NCBI RefSeq assembly: GCF_963576675.1
Contig: NC_088919.1
Span: 61,462,578-61,526,577, forward strand
Source: Euphorbia lathyris
Lineage: Eukaryota; Streptophyta; Magnoliopsida; Malpighiales; Euphorbiaceae
Length of the DNA: 64,000 nucleotides
Direction of reading: 5' to 3'
Part shown: positions 31,215 to 42,511 of the stretch, one piece after another
Numbering within the stretch: position 1 is the stretch's first letter
Layout: every line of letters starts with the position of its first letter
The notes under the pieces: model-generated
The model's input: only the letters and a program-made list of their open reading frames with translations
The model's database searches: none
Told to the model about the DNA's origin: nothing
Program-made: the position numbers and the translations under genes

Positions 31215-31990
31215 TAGACTGATAGGGACATTTTATCCCTATCTCCTTTCCAACTAACGAATCGATAAAGAATCTTGTCCATAATATACTATAGACATCG
31301 ACTTTTAGTGACTCACAAATAAAGGAATACCTAAATAAGTAAGAGAAAGGCTTCTCTGATTCATACCTAGAAAGGAGCAAATAGCAACAATTCGATCACT
31401 TGTAAAAAGTTGGTTAACGAAAAAAAATTAGATTTAGCTTTATTGACAATCTGACCTAATATATTACCATAGACAATGATAATATAGCTAATCTCTCATA
31501 TATTACAACTCTTTGCCTTAACAAAAAGCATAACATCATCAACATATATGAAATAAGTTAGAGAGGCACCCCCTCTAACATGCATAAAGGAAGCGATACG
31601 CCACCCCACTAGTAATAAAACGGCTAACTAAATCCTCTAATATACATAATAATAAAGGTGAAAGTGGGTCACATTGTCTAACTGTGATACTAGGTAATAT
31701 GACCTTTATCTTGGCCAATGATGACAATCAAAATGTGGGAAGAGGAGAAAATTGAGAGAACCCAGTTGTGAAACTATTGTGCAAAACCAAAAGCACTTAA
31801 CACTTAAAGAATAAACCGCAATCGATGGTGTCAAAAGATTCACGGAGTTAATATTACCACCGAGTTTTTCTTAAAGCATGTTTGGTGTTTATAATATCAA
31901 TCCCCTTAGAGGCATCAAGAATGCAGTCTATGATATTCCTACCTTTGATAAAACCAAACTCGTTAAGAGGAATAAAGGTTAATTACACCC
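31215..31990 (-). pseudogene. LINE reverse transcriptase fragment
   Basis: The minus strand encodes NEFGFIKGRNIIDCILDASK, then QCDPLSPLLLCILEDLVSRF (normally RQGDPLSP), then FIYVDDVMLFVKAK (the RT catalytic block, FADD in most plant LINEs) and YLGIPLFVS. Several stops and frameshifts are present. It ends abruptly next to the copia fragment, which has the same orientation. It is a central piece of ORF2 without endonuclease or RNase H. Confidence 0.7.
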
Positions 31991-32330
31991 ATTGTCCTCC
32001 AAGCATCAGTAATGGAACACATGGATGACATGTAAGCCAGACTTTGGCACGTGAATTAAATAATAATAATAAAATACTTAGTTTGGTCTTCTTAGGTTCT
32101 ATTGATGTGAGAAATCTGAAAGGGCTGAGTGAATGAAATTGACTAGTTGGGTTTGGTAACATCTATTATTTTTTAAAATCCATATATAAAAATATGTTTT
32201 ATGTGTTGTTTATGTGTCTTTTCTAGTGATTCTTATTGTCGAAATCTGGATAAAATGACTAGAGGGAAAATAAAATGTAAAATAGGATGATTTTGATGTT
32301 AACAAATTAAATTTTGTGACATTAATGTTT
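31991..32330. other. No gene seen
   Basis: Non-coding DNA between the LINE fragment and the following LTR-like region. Nothing recognised. Confidence 0.4.
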
Positions 32331-32984
32331 CACTCCTTATACTTAGAGGACCATGGTGATACGGGCATCTAGTCGACTATACGAGAGGAGACGAATGGTG
32401 GAAGAAGCCGGGTTAAAAGGAAAACACACCGGAGCAAAGAGGAAGGCTACTAGGGTGAAAAAACATTGACTCAGCATGTGAGATTGCCCACTCGCCGAGT
32501 GAGGTTGCAACTGGAAATGAGCATGAGCGAATTTCACACGCCGAAAGGCAGAATGGCAGCCACACATCGTGTGCCATCCTCACTTGGCATGTGGAGTGAC
32601 TCACATGTCGTGGGGAGTGACTCACACGCAGTGTGGCACCCTCACTCGGGTGTGGGGTGATTTATCTAGAGAAGAAAGCTCTTTGTTGATTTACGATTAA
32701 AATCAACTCGTTAAACATTAATCTGTATCACATGGTTTAAGTAACACGAGAAACAATCATAAACTGTATGTACAACATAGAGAGCTTTAGAAAACCCACT
32801 AGTGGAGATGCATGGTTAGGCATCCAACAAAGCTTCATTGGATCGGTCAATGTTATCCTCCACCCGCCCAAAACCAGTCTGGTTCTATGTCTTTAAATCT
32901 TCATGTATACGCCTAAATTTAAAGCTTAATCATTGCATGAGGTGTAAGATAGGGACCATTTGTGATCCTAGTAAGAGGGTTACA
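32331..32984 (+). repeat. Probable LTR (3' part) of an LTR retrotransposon
   Basis: The region ends ...GGTTACA and is followed, after five bases, by a tRNA-Met primer site, so its right edge behaves as a 5' LTR end. Between 32480 and 32660 it contains imperfect repeats of GTGGAGTGACTCACA and GGGGAGTGACTCACA and is locally GC-rich. The left border was not found. Confidence 0.45.
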
Positions 32985-32989
32985 TTTGG

Positions 32990-33001
32990 TGGTATCAGAG
33001 C
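32990..33001 (+). other. tRNA-Met primer binding site
   Basis: TGGTATCAGAGC is the exact complement of the initiator tRNA-Met 3' end used by many plant LTR elements. A small dyad CATCTCCG...CGGAGATG follows at 33001-33024. Only about 100 bp of leader is recognisable after it; no gag is found. Confidence 0.7.
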
Positions 33002-33335
33002 ATCTCCGAGAATTTGCGGAGATGATGAGAATGTATGTTGCCCAAGGTCAGGTGCATGTTCAAGCTAAAGCTGCGCCAACTTTTAACAAAAATTATAAGA
33101 GGATTAAACAAACGGGAGCTACAAAGTTTGGGGGTCTGTAATAATGATCCGTGTAATAAATGAACTGAATGTCTTATATGGTATTAAAAATGTATAACAA
33201 TGTTGATTTAATGATGATGTTATATTTTCACTGGTGTGCGGTAAATTTATATATATATATATATTCGCGCGTTCATCCATTTCTAATAAATATTCACATA
33301 ATTGATGAAGTTATTTAAGGTCGCACTAGCATGAG

Positions 33336-33687
33336 CTTGCCGCCATCTAGGAAAGGCTATGTCTAGCAAGAAATGGCAACTTCATGCGTTTGTATCAAAT
33401 CGGATGCAAAGATCGTAGATGATACTCTTAATCGGGGCACCTATCCACTCTCTTTTCTCCACTATTTATACAGGGATGTGGCTAGTTTAGCTTCATCCTT
33501 CTATATGTGTTCTTTTCGTTTTGTGCATAGGGAGGGGAACCAAGTTGCTCATCATTTAGCTAAGCGGGCTAGAGTTTTTTCATCTTCTGTGATGTTATAT
33601 GGAGATTGTCCGACCTTAATCTAGCCTCTCGCATGTAAGGATGTTCTTGGCCTTAATTAATTTATTGTTTCCTTTCAAATGAAAAAA
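33336..33687 (+). mobile_element. 5'-truncated LINE tail with diverged target duplication
   Basis: An 83-codon frame (33373-33624) encodes FRFVHREGNQVAHHLAKRAR, the last RNase H-like block with the usual D changed to H. It is followed by a short A-run at 33682-33687. The flanks GTCGCACTAGCATGAG (33320-33335) and GTCGCACCAGCAGTGA (33688-33703) look like an aged target duplication. Confidence 0.65.
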
Positions 33688-33703
33688 GTCGCACCAGCAG
33701 TGA

Positions 33704-34971
33704 TAGTTCATTCTCATCTATGTTTTTTTAAAGCATTTGAATGTATTTTGTTTTGTGAATTCTTTAGGCAGGACAATGACTTAAAATATATATTGTAAAT
33801 TATAAACTCTTATTTTATATAATATATAAAAATTGATATTTATATATATGGTGAAAGGTGTTATTCACCTTGTGTTAGAAAATAATTATATGAAATTGAA
33901 CCCCTCTCATATATCAGGTTGATCGAGATTAAATAACTATGTGATAATTAAATGATTATGTATATAAAAATTAAATTAATTTAAGAATATAATGTGATAT
34001 CACACAATTCATCATGAATACATATTGACCACCGACGCACGTCTTCCCTCATTAGTAACATAGAGCTACCAGTCAAATGAGACTTAACGTCAAAGCACAT
34101 CCTTACTCGTATACAACACTCAGATTAACAGAAATCACAACTACAAAAGTTGTAATCATTTCAAACATCACTATTAAGTCGATGTCACGTGGCTCACTGG
34201 TCATATGTAAAGCGCACAACCCAGCCCCCTATATATACAAGGTACACGGACTACAAAATGTATCAATTAGTCACCTAAGCTTTTATACCATACAATAGCT
34301 ATTCTCATCACTGACTTATGCATCAAAGTAGGGTCATCGGCCCTCGAGTCCTTGTTTGATCATTTTTCTGTCTTATTTCAAGTATCAGAATGACTTTTCC
34401 AGCTCAATACAAATATCCTCACATCATAAATCGAAGGACATAACTTTATATCGAAAATGATTGAAACTTGTATATAACGCGTGTAATGTCAACAAGTTAG
34501 GTGTCGGAGGACCAAAGTTAACAAATATAAATATATGGTAGGTTGAATTATAAATTCAGGATATCAAAGAGCTAAAACTAACAAATCTAGATATATAATT
34601 ACATATTAAATCTATATAATTAATTGCTTAATTATGCATATCCTTATAATTTTAGGTAGTGACACATTCACAAAAGGGCATAATTCTTATCTTTCTTTCG
34701 TTCCTAATTAAGAAAAGAAAATGGAATAATATTCTGAGGATATAGTTCTCATGATCATCAGTTATAAAAAATATTTTCATTTGGCAAACACAAAGCATAT
34801 ATAGGTGGCATTGACATTTTGAAATGAAAGCAGAACCTGTTTATTAATTAATTCTACTTAATTAAAAGGAGATATGGTCGAAGATCAAGTAATTCAGTTT
34901 ATTCTGCCACGTTTTAATGTGTCGGATTTTTGCGTTTTCAAACCATGTTCTGATTGGAAACGGACCAACGG
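33704..34971. other. No gene seen
   Basis: A+T-rich intergenic DNA. Short frames such as the one at 34077 show no recognisable domain. Confidence 0.5.
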
Positions 34972-34979
34972 TCAAAATT

Positions 34980-35384
34980 GGCTTAATGTATATTTGCACC
35001 TTTAAACTTTGTAAGTTTTGCCTATTGATATCCTGAACTTTTAAAAACCTATTATACACTTATAGTTGCCTTTAAAAACCCATTACACACCTCATTTGGA
35101 CCTTTTGCACACAAAATCATTGATATCTCATATTTGACAAATGAGATGGCATGTGCGTGCTATAGAAAAAACAAAAGTACGTGAGTTCATTCTGTATGTC
35201 ACCTCATCTGTCAACGATGAAAGTAACAATTTGGTGTACATGAGGTCTGAATGAGTCAACTATAGGTATGTGATAGATTTTTAAAGTCAACTATAAGTGT
35301 GATATGTAATATGTTATTTTAAAAGTTCAGGGTACTACTACGCAAAATCTATCAAATTTAAGGGTGTAAATATGCATTAAACCA
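34980..35384. mobile_element. Mutator/hAT-like MITE
   Basis: Left end GGCTTAATGTATATTTGCAC and right end in reverse complement TGGTTTAATGCATATTTACA start imperfect inverted repeats of about 100 bp (CCTGAACTTTTAAAA in both). The 8-mer TCAAAATT flanks it (34972-34979, 35385-35392). The element is 405 bp and non-coding. Confidence 0.7.
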
Positions 35385-35392
35385 TCAAAATT

Positions 35393-35952
35393 CATAGCTT
35401 ATCTATGAGCCCCACCCTATTTTGGCTAAATTCGATCATTTAGGATCTCAAAATCGTACTTTAATGTTAGTTTCGAATTGATTTGTATTTGTTTTTAGTT
35501 TTACTTTTTTTAATTAGGATTCTAATTTAGTATTTTTGGCTAGTTAAAGTCTTGTTATCATTGTAAGCAGACATCTTATTGACTAATGAAATTGATATTT
35601 CGAACTACCAAAGTTCTTGAGAATTTTGAAGATTCCTAGTAAGGTATTCGTATTTCAAATCAACTATTAGCGAAATGTTTTTGTTATTTCTATATCCTTG
35701 GTATTAGTAGAATCAACAGGTTTAGAAAACCCTAGCTTTCTGATATTCACCCGAATCAACAGACTGCTAGCAAAACGATGAATAATGAATTGATATCCAA
35801 ATGATCAAATTTTCTTTTATATATATATAAATGATACCCACACACATACAGAAATCAGACAGATAAAAAAGATAGAAATAAGAGCAGAAACAGTAATAAA
35901 TAAGTCAATTACGCGATTTCTGCAGGCGTCACACGACACTCGTGATGATAAA
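35393..35952. other. 3' flank of the TFL1-like gene
   Basis: Non-coding. The part close to the stop codon (35600-35952) presumably includes the 3' UTR of the minus-strand gene. No separate feature recognised. Confidence 0.4.
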
Positions 35953-38635
35953 TTAGCGTCTTCGAGCAGCAGTTTCTCGTTGAGCATTGAAATAAACAGC
36001 AGCAACAGGAAGAGAGAGCTCATTTTCAGCAGCAAAATTTCTGGTGTTAAAGTGATTCCTGGAAGAAGGTAGATTCATTGTTTGTCCTCTACGTTTTTGC
36101 TTGAATAGAACAAACACAAACCTGTGAATTCCTATGTTTGGCCTTGGAATTTCATAGCTCATTACTTCCCTTCCTGTTATTTAATTTAATAATAAAGTTC
36201 TTCATTTTATGTTTTCATAAATAAATAAGAATGAATTAATGAATTTAATTACCAAATGTTGCATCTGTTGTTCCTGGAATGTCTGTCACTATCCTGTCAA
36301 AGGTTTAAAAATTTTCAGTATAAAATCATTCGTGTGCTGGACTAATAATTTAATGTAATAGAAAGTACTTAATTATAATTAATTAATAACGCGGTATTAA
36401 TATTTGATTGGTTGAAATGTAATGTTACTAAAAATTGTTAGTTTAGCTTAAATCAAAATTTGGTATCAATTCAACCTTAAAAGTTTACAATAATCGACAA
36501 ATTAACCTAAATTTAACAAATTTTTATATATTGACACAGATTATATTTGAACTAATTTGTAAAATATTGTCAACTTCAGAGCTGAGTTGATATCTAAATC
36601 CCAATTTGGAATAAACTGATATTGTTTGTCAATTTTAAAGACCATTTTGACACTTAATTCCCTCAAATAGGTTATATGTTGATATATATACTGAACAACA
36701 TATAATCCAGAGATAATGACCAAATTTAACCCTAACGTTTCAAGTGAAGCGCATATTTACTATACACGTATGAAATTGTGCAAATTTAACCCTAATATTT
36801 TCAAGTAAAATCAATTTTAACCCGTGCTATCGAAAATTTGAAAAGACTGATTTGACTGTTATATAACTGTCACATCGGACTTTCCAAACAAGTTTGTTGA
36901 TAAATTGAAGCAGTTTCGTACAATTTTTGTACCTATATTAATAACACAGTAAATATTTTAGATAGTTTGTCAAAAACAATTGCGATTAACTTATATGTAA
37001 TTGATTTATTTTTTAGCATTTTAACATAAATTTTTTTGTAATTTTGTTAGTAATACACTAAATATTTTAGATATAATTGATATTTGGAAGGTCCAGTCAA
37101 ACCAGTTTTTTTCTAATTTTCTATAACATATGTCTAATATTGATATTGCTTGGAAACATTATGGTTAAATTTGCATCATTTTATATGTTAATGCTAAATC
37201 TGCACTTCTCTTAAAACTAGGGTTAAATTTGGTCTTTATCCCTATGACCTATTTGAGGAAATTAAGAGTCGAAACGGTCTTTAAAGTTGACAGACATGAT
37301 CACTTTAGCTCAAATCGAAATTTAGATATTGACTGAGTCCTAAAGTTAGTAATATTTGATAAATTATCCCTAATATAACCAGTTTCAATACCTACAAAAT
37401 GTCGATTTTGAATTAATTTGTCAATATTACCAACTTGAGAACTGAACTAATACCTAAATTTTGATTTCAACTAAATTGATTTTTACTAACAACTTCAATT
37501 CAAGGATCATTTGAACTCTTAAGTCCTATTTGAGGTACCTGTTAAAACTTAAGCTGATACATAAAACCCACAAATAGCTTATGTATTATTATCATCATCT
37601 TTGACACACTACTCGTGCAAGTAAATGTCTCTACGCTCGAAAAACATACAACGCAGATCTATTTTACCATATATTGAAATTTTATTAATAGACAAAGCTA
37701 TAAAGTTTCGAACCCTCGACCACTTGATCTATGAAATATACGGTATTTCTATAACATGGTGTTTAGCTTCTCAATTTTTTTTAAAGATCAAACATGTAAG
37801 CTGAGGGCGAGCCTTGGCGCAACCGTAAACGTTGTTGTCGTGTGGTCAAGAGGTCACGGGTTCGAGTCTTAGGAGCGGCCTCTTGCCAAATAAATTGGCA
37901 GGGGAAGGGTTGCCCCAGTACACCCTTGTGGTGAGACCTCTCCCCCCTTGTGGTGAGACCTCTCCCCGGATCCTCGCTCAACGGGGACGCGTAGTGCACC
38001 GGGCCGCCATTTTTTATCAAACATGTAAGCTCTTCCTATGAACTCAACCTTTATATGTTGTCAAGTGAGTTACAATTATCCATAGATTTTATTACCCTAC
38101 CATTTATGACTATGAATTCAGTTAACTTTAGTTAGGGTTTGGTTCTAGCCTTCTAGGGTACAATTAACCCTAAATAGGTTAGGTTGAGCAGAAAAAGAAC
38201 AAGAAAAAGGGCCAAAGAAGATAGTTTTTTTTTTTTTGTCTTCTTTTTTCTGATACAATATTATACCAATGAAGATGCTCTCTGAGATAAGGATCACTAG
38301 GGCCAGGAACATCTGGATCTGTCATAATCTGACAAAAAAAAAACATAATGTAGACATGAAAGAAATAAAGAACAATAACAACTAAGAAATTCAAGATCAA
38401 GAAAAAGAAAAAAAAGAAAGATTCATATAATTACCAGAGTAAAGAAAGATCTCAAATCAGCTCCTTGAACTTCAACCTTGGGTTTATGAACAAGAGCAGA
38501 TGGATAAAACTCATGGCCATTGAAAACATGTCTGTCAGATATGTAGGTGACAGACATTTTCACTGTTGGCTGAAAAGAATCAAGAACATCTCCAATTACT
38601 CCTCCAACTATCAGAGGTTCTACTGTTCTTGCCAT
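35953..38635 (-). CDS. TFL1-like: TERMINAL FLOWER 1 / CENTRORADIALIS-like PEBP protein
   Basis: Four exons on the minus strand: 38635-38435 (201 bp), 38328-38267 (62 bp), 36293-36253 (41 bp), 36173-35953 (221 bp), all with GT-AG introns of 106, 1,973 and 79 bp. The 62- and 41-bp middle exons are the conserved sizes of the FT/TFL1 family. The product is 174 residues. It starts [20 protein letters not shown] and has the PEBP motif [10 protein letters not shown] (71-80), [10 protein letters not shown] (116-125) and ends [12 protein letters not shown]. His85 aligns with TFL1 His88 (Tyr85 in FT), so it is predicted to be a floral repressor that competes with FT for FD/14-3-3 binding. Oddities are G12 where relatives have R, an extra G131 in the external loop, and Asn141 where TFL1 has Asp144. 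Intron 2 is swollen by transposons. Confidence 0.95.
36422..37545. repeat. Long, nested imperfect inverted repeat in intron 2
   Basis: The left part (for example TTAAAGACCATTTTGACACT ... CTCAAATAGGTTATA, 36630-36675) pairs with the right part at 37228-37285 in reverse complement. Inside, 36711-36800 (GATAATGACCAAATTTAACC) pairs with 37140-37226. A further partial copy lies at 37500-37545. It looks like one inverted-repeat transposon nested in another. Target duplications were not resolved. It lies wholly within intron 2 of the TFL1-like gene. Confidence 0.65.
37803..38015 (+). mobile_element. Au-like tRNA-derived SINE in intron 2
   Basis: The body begins GAGGGCGAGCCTTGGCGCAA, with box A-like GGCGCAACCGT and a perfect box B GGTTCGAGTCT, resembling the Au SINE family of plants, and ends GGGCCGCCATTTTTT. 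A 16-bp target duplication ATCAAACATGTAAGCT flanks it exactly (37787-37802, 38016-38031). A 22-bp internal tandem duplication (CCTTGTGGTGAGACCTCTCC) lies at 37923-37967. It is antisense to the host gene. Confidence 0.92.
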
Positions 38636-38756
38636 TGATATGAACTTAGGGAGGAAATTGAGGGATTGAGAAAGTTGAGGGATTGAAAAAATTGAGGGAG
38701 AAAAGGGTGTTCTTCAGGTTAATTATTACTTGCTGAGTTTGGGTTTGAAAGCCTCG

Positions 38757-38764
38757 TATTTATA
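38757..38764 (-). promoter_or_regulatory. Predicted TATA box of the TFL1-like gene
   Basis: On the minus strand TATAAATA lies about 120 bp upstream of the ATG, which would put transcription start near 38727 and give a 5' UTR of about 90 nt. This is a sequence-only prediction. Confidence 0.6.
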
Positions 38765-39520
38765 ATGTTTTGACAAGTACTTTTCAGCTACAGTTTAGAT
38801 CTAATTATTTTACTTCTAAGATCAGAATAAAAGGGATGGGTAGAAATTTAAGTGGCAGTCACGTGTCATTTAGGTGGTAATCATATGTCATTTCGATTAG
38901 AGGTAAAAGTTGACTACTATTAATGTGATGGTCATGTTACTTTTGGATGTCTTTTTACTTTTGAAACTGTCGAGTGACTTCATTGAGACAAAATTCAAAA
39001 TTGTATGATTTTATTGAAATAAATTGAATTTATGCGACCATTTTGATGCAATTATGAAAGTTCAATTATCAATGATGCATTTAAGCATTTTACTAGATGA
39101 CCAGAGAATATCGGAGGTTAGAATATGAAATTAATCAAAACGTTTAATACATCTGCCTAACCTAAAACTTCAACTACCCTTTTGACTCTTAAAATTCCAA
39201 ATAACCTCGTATTCTTGTTAAATTATATTCAATAACCTTATATTTTTGTCTGATTGCATTCAGTAACACCACAAAATTTAACTGCCTAGTGAAATTTCAA
39301 AAATTTCTAATCATTTGTTTATTTAAAATTTTCTTTTTGACACGTGGTGAGCACTTTGACACATGGCGGTGTGTGTCTTCCACATAACGGTTTCATTTAA
39401 GAAATATGAGATTATTAAATATAATTGGATAAAAATAGAGGTATTTGAAACTTTTAAAAGTTAAGCGGAGCAGTTAAAGTTTTGGGCCAAATACACAGAG
39501 CAACATAAATATCAGGCCTG
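38765..39520. other. Upstream flank of the TFL1-like gene; no gene seen
   Basis: Non-coding A+T-rich DNA, probably including proximal regulatory sequence. No specific binding site can be claimed. Confidence 0.4.
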
Positions 39521-39534
39521 AAAAAATTCATTCT

Positions 39535-39785
39535 TTTTTTTGTCAATTAGGCTTGAAATTAGATCAACCAGTAAACATTAGGTTTAAGATTGCACTATTT
39601 TTTTTTACGTAAAATCTAAATCCGCTCTCGCGATAACTGTAAAACGAAATTTGCATCTTAAGCCTAAAAAATAATTTTTCATCAATGAGGTTTGAAATTA
39701 CACCAGCTGTTAAACGTTAGGTTTAATATTACACTATTTTCTACATAAAATCTAAATTCACTCTTCCCAATAATTAACTATAGGA
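39535..39785. repeat. Direct duplication of about 140 bp
   Basis: CAATTAGGCTTGAAATTAGA ... CGTAAAATCTAAATCCGCTC is repeated as CAATGAGGTTTGAAATTACA ... CATAAAATCTAAATTCACTC roughly 137 bp later. Both are non-coding and diverged, probably a transposon-derived tandem. Confidence 0.6.
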
Positions 39786-40935
39786 TTAAATTTGAATCCT
39801 ATCCCTAGTAAAAAAAAAAGAAAAAAGCATCTTAAGTACTTGGTTTTTTGCATTTTTGATGAATTGGGTGCCAAATTTTTCAATTTGTTATATTGGATCC
39901 TTGATGAATTACAGTTGCAAACATTGAGTCCCTGATTAATAAGACAATTGGTTAAAAACATCAAAATCGATGAAAGATACATGGCCTACTTCATTTAAAT
40001 CGAATCCTGAGATTTTAGATTTGATAAATATATATAGAAATGTCTTGTACAACTGTAAAATTACAATTCCAAACATAAATAAAAATAAATAATAATATGG
40101 GATTTTACATTTGCAACTAATTATCTAGTTAATTAGAAGCTCACCATACACAATATATATTGTAACAAATTAAAATATTGGAAATTTAATACCTAAAAAT
40201 TGAAAAGGTCAAAAACCTACTGATGTACATGTAATCATTTATCAAAATAAATCATTAATTTATGATACCATATAATAAGTTTAGAAGTAGAACCGTTTTA
40301 ATCAATAACTCAATCTGACAGTTAAGATTTTGATATGGAACTGTTTTAACCAACAATTCATTTTCATAATTAAAGCTCAATCATAAATCTGATAATTTAG
40401 GTTCAATCATAGATTTTATATTAATTTGACAAGAAGTATTTCCAGATCAGGTTAGAGAAAAGTTATATAAAAAATGACCTAATATATCACTCTACCAATT
40501 TTTGTAAATAATGTTACTTAAGTGAAATGTAATTTTATAATATTATAGTTTTTATATATTTTCCCTTAATTTGCTAATAAATTATACATATGTGGATAAT
40601 CTAAATAAGAGTATAATTAGAAAGTATTTTACATTATTAATTTATATATGTGTTGGTAGTAAGAATATTTATAATATATATAAGAATTTATATAAACATA
40701 TATAAAGAAAATAATTGTAATATTCCATTCTTTTAATTAAAGTATAAAAATTAATTATAAAAAGAAAGTAATAGAAGTATAAGAATTTATATATATGAGA
40801 TATAATTATTGGTGTAAATTTATGGAAAAATATCTTTTAAGCTTTTGGTTTTTCAATTTTTATTAATTAAGTTTTAAATTTTTAGTTTAATACATCAAAT
40901 CATTAATTAATAATATAATCAAATACATTAAGTTG
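39786..40935. other. No gene seen, very A+T-rich
   Basis: Long A+T-rich stretch with only low-complexity frames. The segments 39820-39960 and 40830-40960 share weak phrase similarity (TTAAG, TTGGTTTTT), compatible with transposon remnants. Confidence 0.45.
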
Positions 40936-41029
40936 TTTTTTTAAAGGAAATATTTAAGTTTTTTGTTATTAAAAGTGAAGGGATTAACGACAATTAATCC
41001 ATTTGAGATATACGGGTTCGGGCGTACCT

Positions 41030-41250
41030 TATTGAATAGCAGAACTGGTAGATCTCTCAGAGTAGCAGAAGCGGTAGCGGAAGCAGATCTTAGCACCACG
41101 ATCTTGTGCCACCGGTAACAGGCAACCACACAGCGTTAGTTGGGGAAGACTGAATAATCCACAGACTAAAGTGAAGAGGAAGAATGAGGGAGAGAGAGAG
41201 GAGGAGGAGGCTCAGGAGGCAGGAGGTGGAGGCAACCTTTCAACCTTATG
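41030..41250 (-). other. GC-richer segment, possible unrecognised 5' exon
   Basis: Compared with its surroundings this stretch is GC-rich and, on the minus strand, has a pyrimidine-rich leader, an ATG at 41129 and an AATAAG-GTACGC donor-like site near 41030. The encoded VVLRSASATASATLRDLPVL is not recognised. No downstream exon was found, so it may be an isolated gene fragment. Confidence 0.2.
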
Positions 41251-41275
41251 TTGTGATTAGGATTAAGCCTATTTA

Positions 41276-41540
41276 GGGCCCGTTTGTTTTACCTACTGTT
41301 TGCTGTTACTGTTTGCTGCTACGGTTTGCTGTTGCTGTTTGCTATTTGCTGTTTGTTGTTGCTGTTACGATTTGCTGTTGGAAAAAGTTGCTTTTCCAAA
41401 AAGCAGAGATTCTGCTTTTGTAAAATGCTGCTTTTCGGGTGTAAAAGGCAAACAAGAGGTCACTAACCAAACACCTAAAACTCCTCATTTTGAAGTGAAA
41501 ATACAAACAGGAGTATGAAAAGGAGCAACCAAACACCCCC
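41276..41540. mobile_element. PIF/Harbinger-type MITE
   Basis: Starts GGGCCCGTTTGTTT and ends AACCAAACACCCCC, imperfect inverted repeats, flanked by TTA on both sides (41273-41275, 41541-41543). The element is 265 bp. The left half contains CTG/TTG-rich trinucleotide repeats (TGTTTGCTGTTACTG). It is non-coding. Confidence 0.75.
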
Positions 41541-41543
41541 TTA

Positions 41544-42014
41544 TTGGAAGCTAAAACCCTAATCCTCCATCTCTTAAGATGGGCTTGGCCTGTTCCATTT
41601 CGGGCGGTGCGGGTTAATTAGATCATTACCCAATTAACCCTAACAAAAAAAATTAATTGTAAATATCAAAAAACTCATTTCATTTACATTTGAAGCATAT
41701 AAATTATATTATTTTATCATTAGAAATTAATATTTTTAGTTTATCATATATATAAAATTTATCTTTGAACTATTAAAAATATAATTTCAAGTGTATATAA
41801 CATGAATAATACTCTTTTAAAACAATTTTATGTTTACAATTTGAGAGGTTAATATTACACTTAAAAATTCATAAATTTAATCAATAGAAAAAAAGTTCAG
41901 GTGTATGAGTAGACTTGGAGCACAATAATTTGATTTGATTTATTTTCCAATATTCCATGATGGTGCTATTGGTCCATAGAATTGGTTCTTTATTGGTTAT
42001 GTCATACTATAGTT
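41544..42014. other. No gene seen
   Basis: A+T-rich intergenic DNA without recognised features. Confidence 0.5.
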
Positions 42015-42023
42015 TATTTTAAT

Positions 42024-42502
42024 GCTAAAAAGCATATTTAAGCCCCTGAACTTTACCTGTTTTAAGGATCAAGCCCATGATCAATTATTTTTCCACATTG
42101 AACCCCTGATCATTGAGTTTGTTATGGATTTGGCCCTTATTTAACTTTTCTGTCGAGTTTGGACTGCATACATAGTTAGAGCGATTCGGCTTGTTGACAT
42201 GGACAAATAAAAAAAAGATTTCTTTGACTATGAGAGATAAAAAATTAAAAATTAAAACGAAATTATAAAAATTAATTTTCAGTATATTCTTCCAAACTCG
42301 ATTTACTTCTCTCCCATTTTGTGATTTTCAACATTAGAATTGCCAAATCGATCTTCTCATCTCCTAAACTCGACAAAAAAGTTAAATAAGGGCCTAAACC
42401 ATAACAAAATCAATGTTCAGGGGCTCAATGTGGAAAAATAATTGATCAGGGACTTGATCCTTAAAACAGATAAAGTTCAGGGACTTAAATATGCTTTTTG
42501 CC
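42024..42502. mobile_element. Mutator-type MITE
   Basis: The ends GCTAAAAAGCATATTTAAGC and, in reverse complement, GGCAAAAAGCATATTTAAGT begin inverted repeats of about 140 bp with high identity (GATCAATTATTTTTCCACAT in both). The 9-mer TATTTTAAT flanks both sides (42015-42023, 42503-42511). The element is 479 bp and non-coding. Confidence 0.85.
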
Positions 42503-42511
42503 TATTTTAAT

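Noticed and set aside
37803..38015. Pol III box A and box B resembling a tRNA gene
   Set aside because: No cloverleaf or anticodon stem closes; the 213-bp body, T-rich end and 16-bp target duplication show a SINE.
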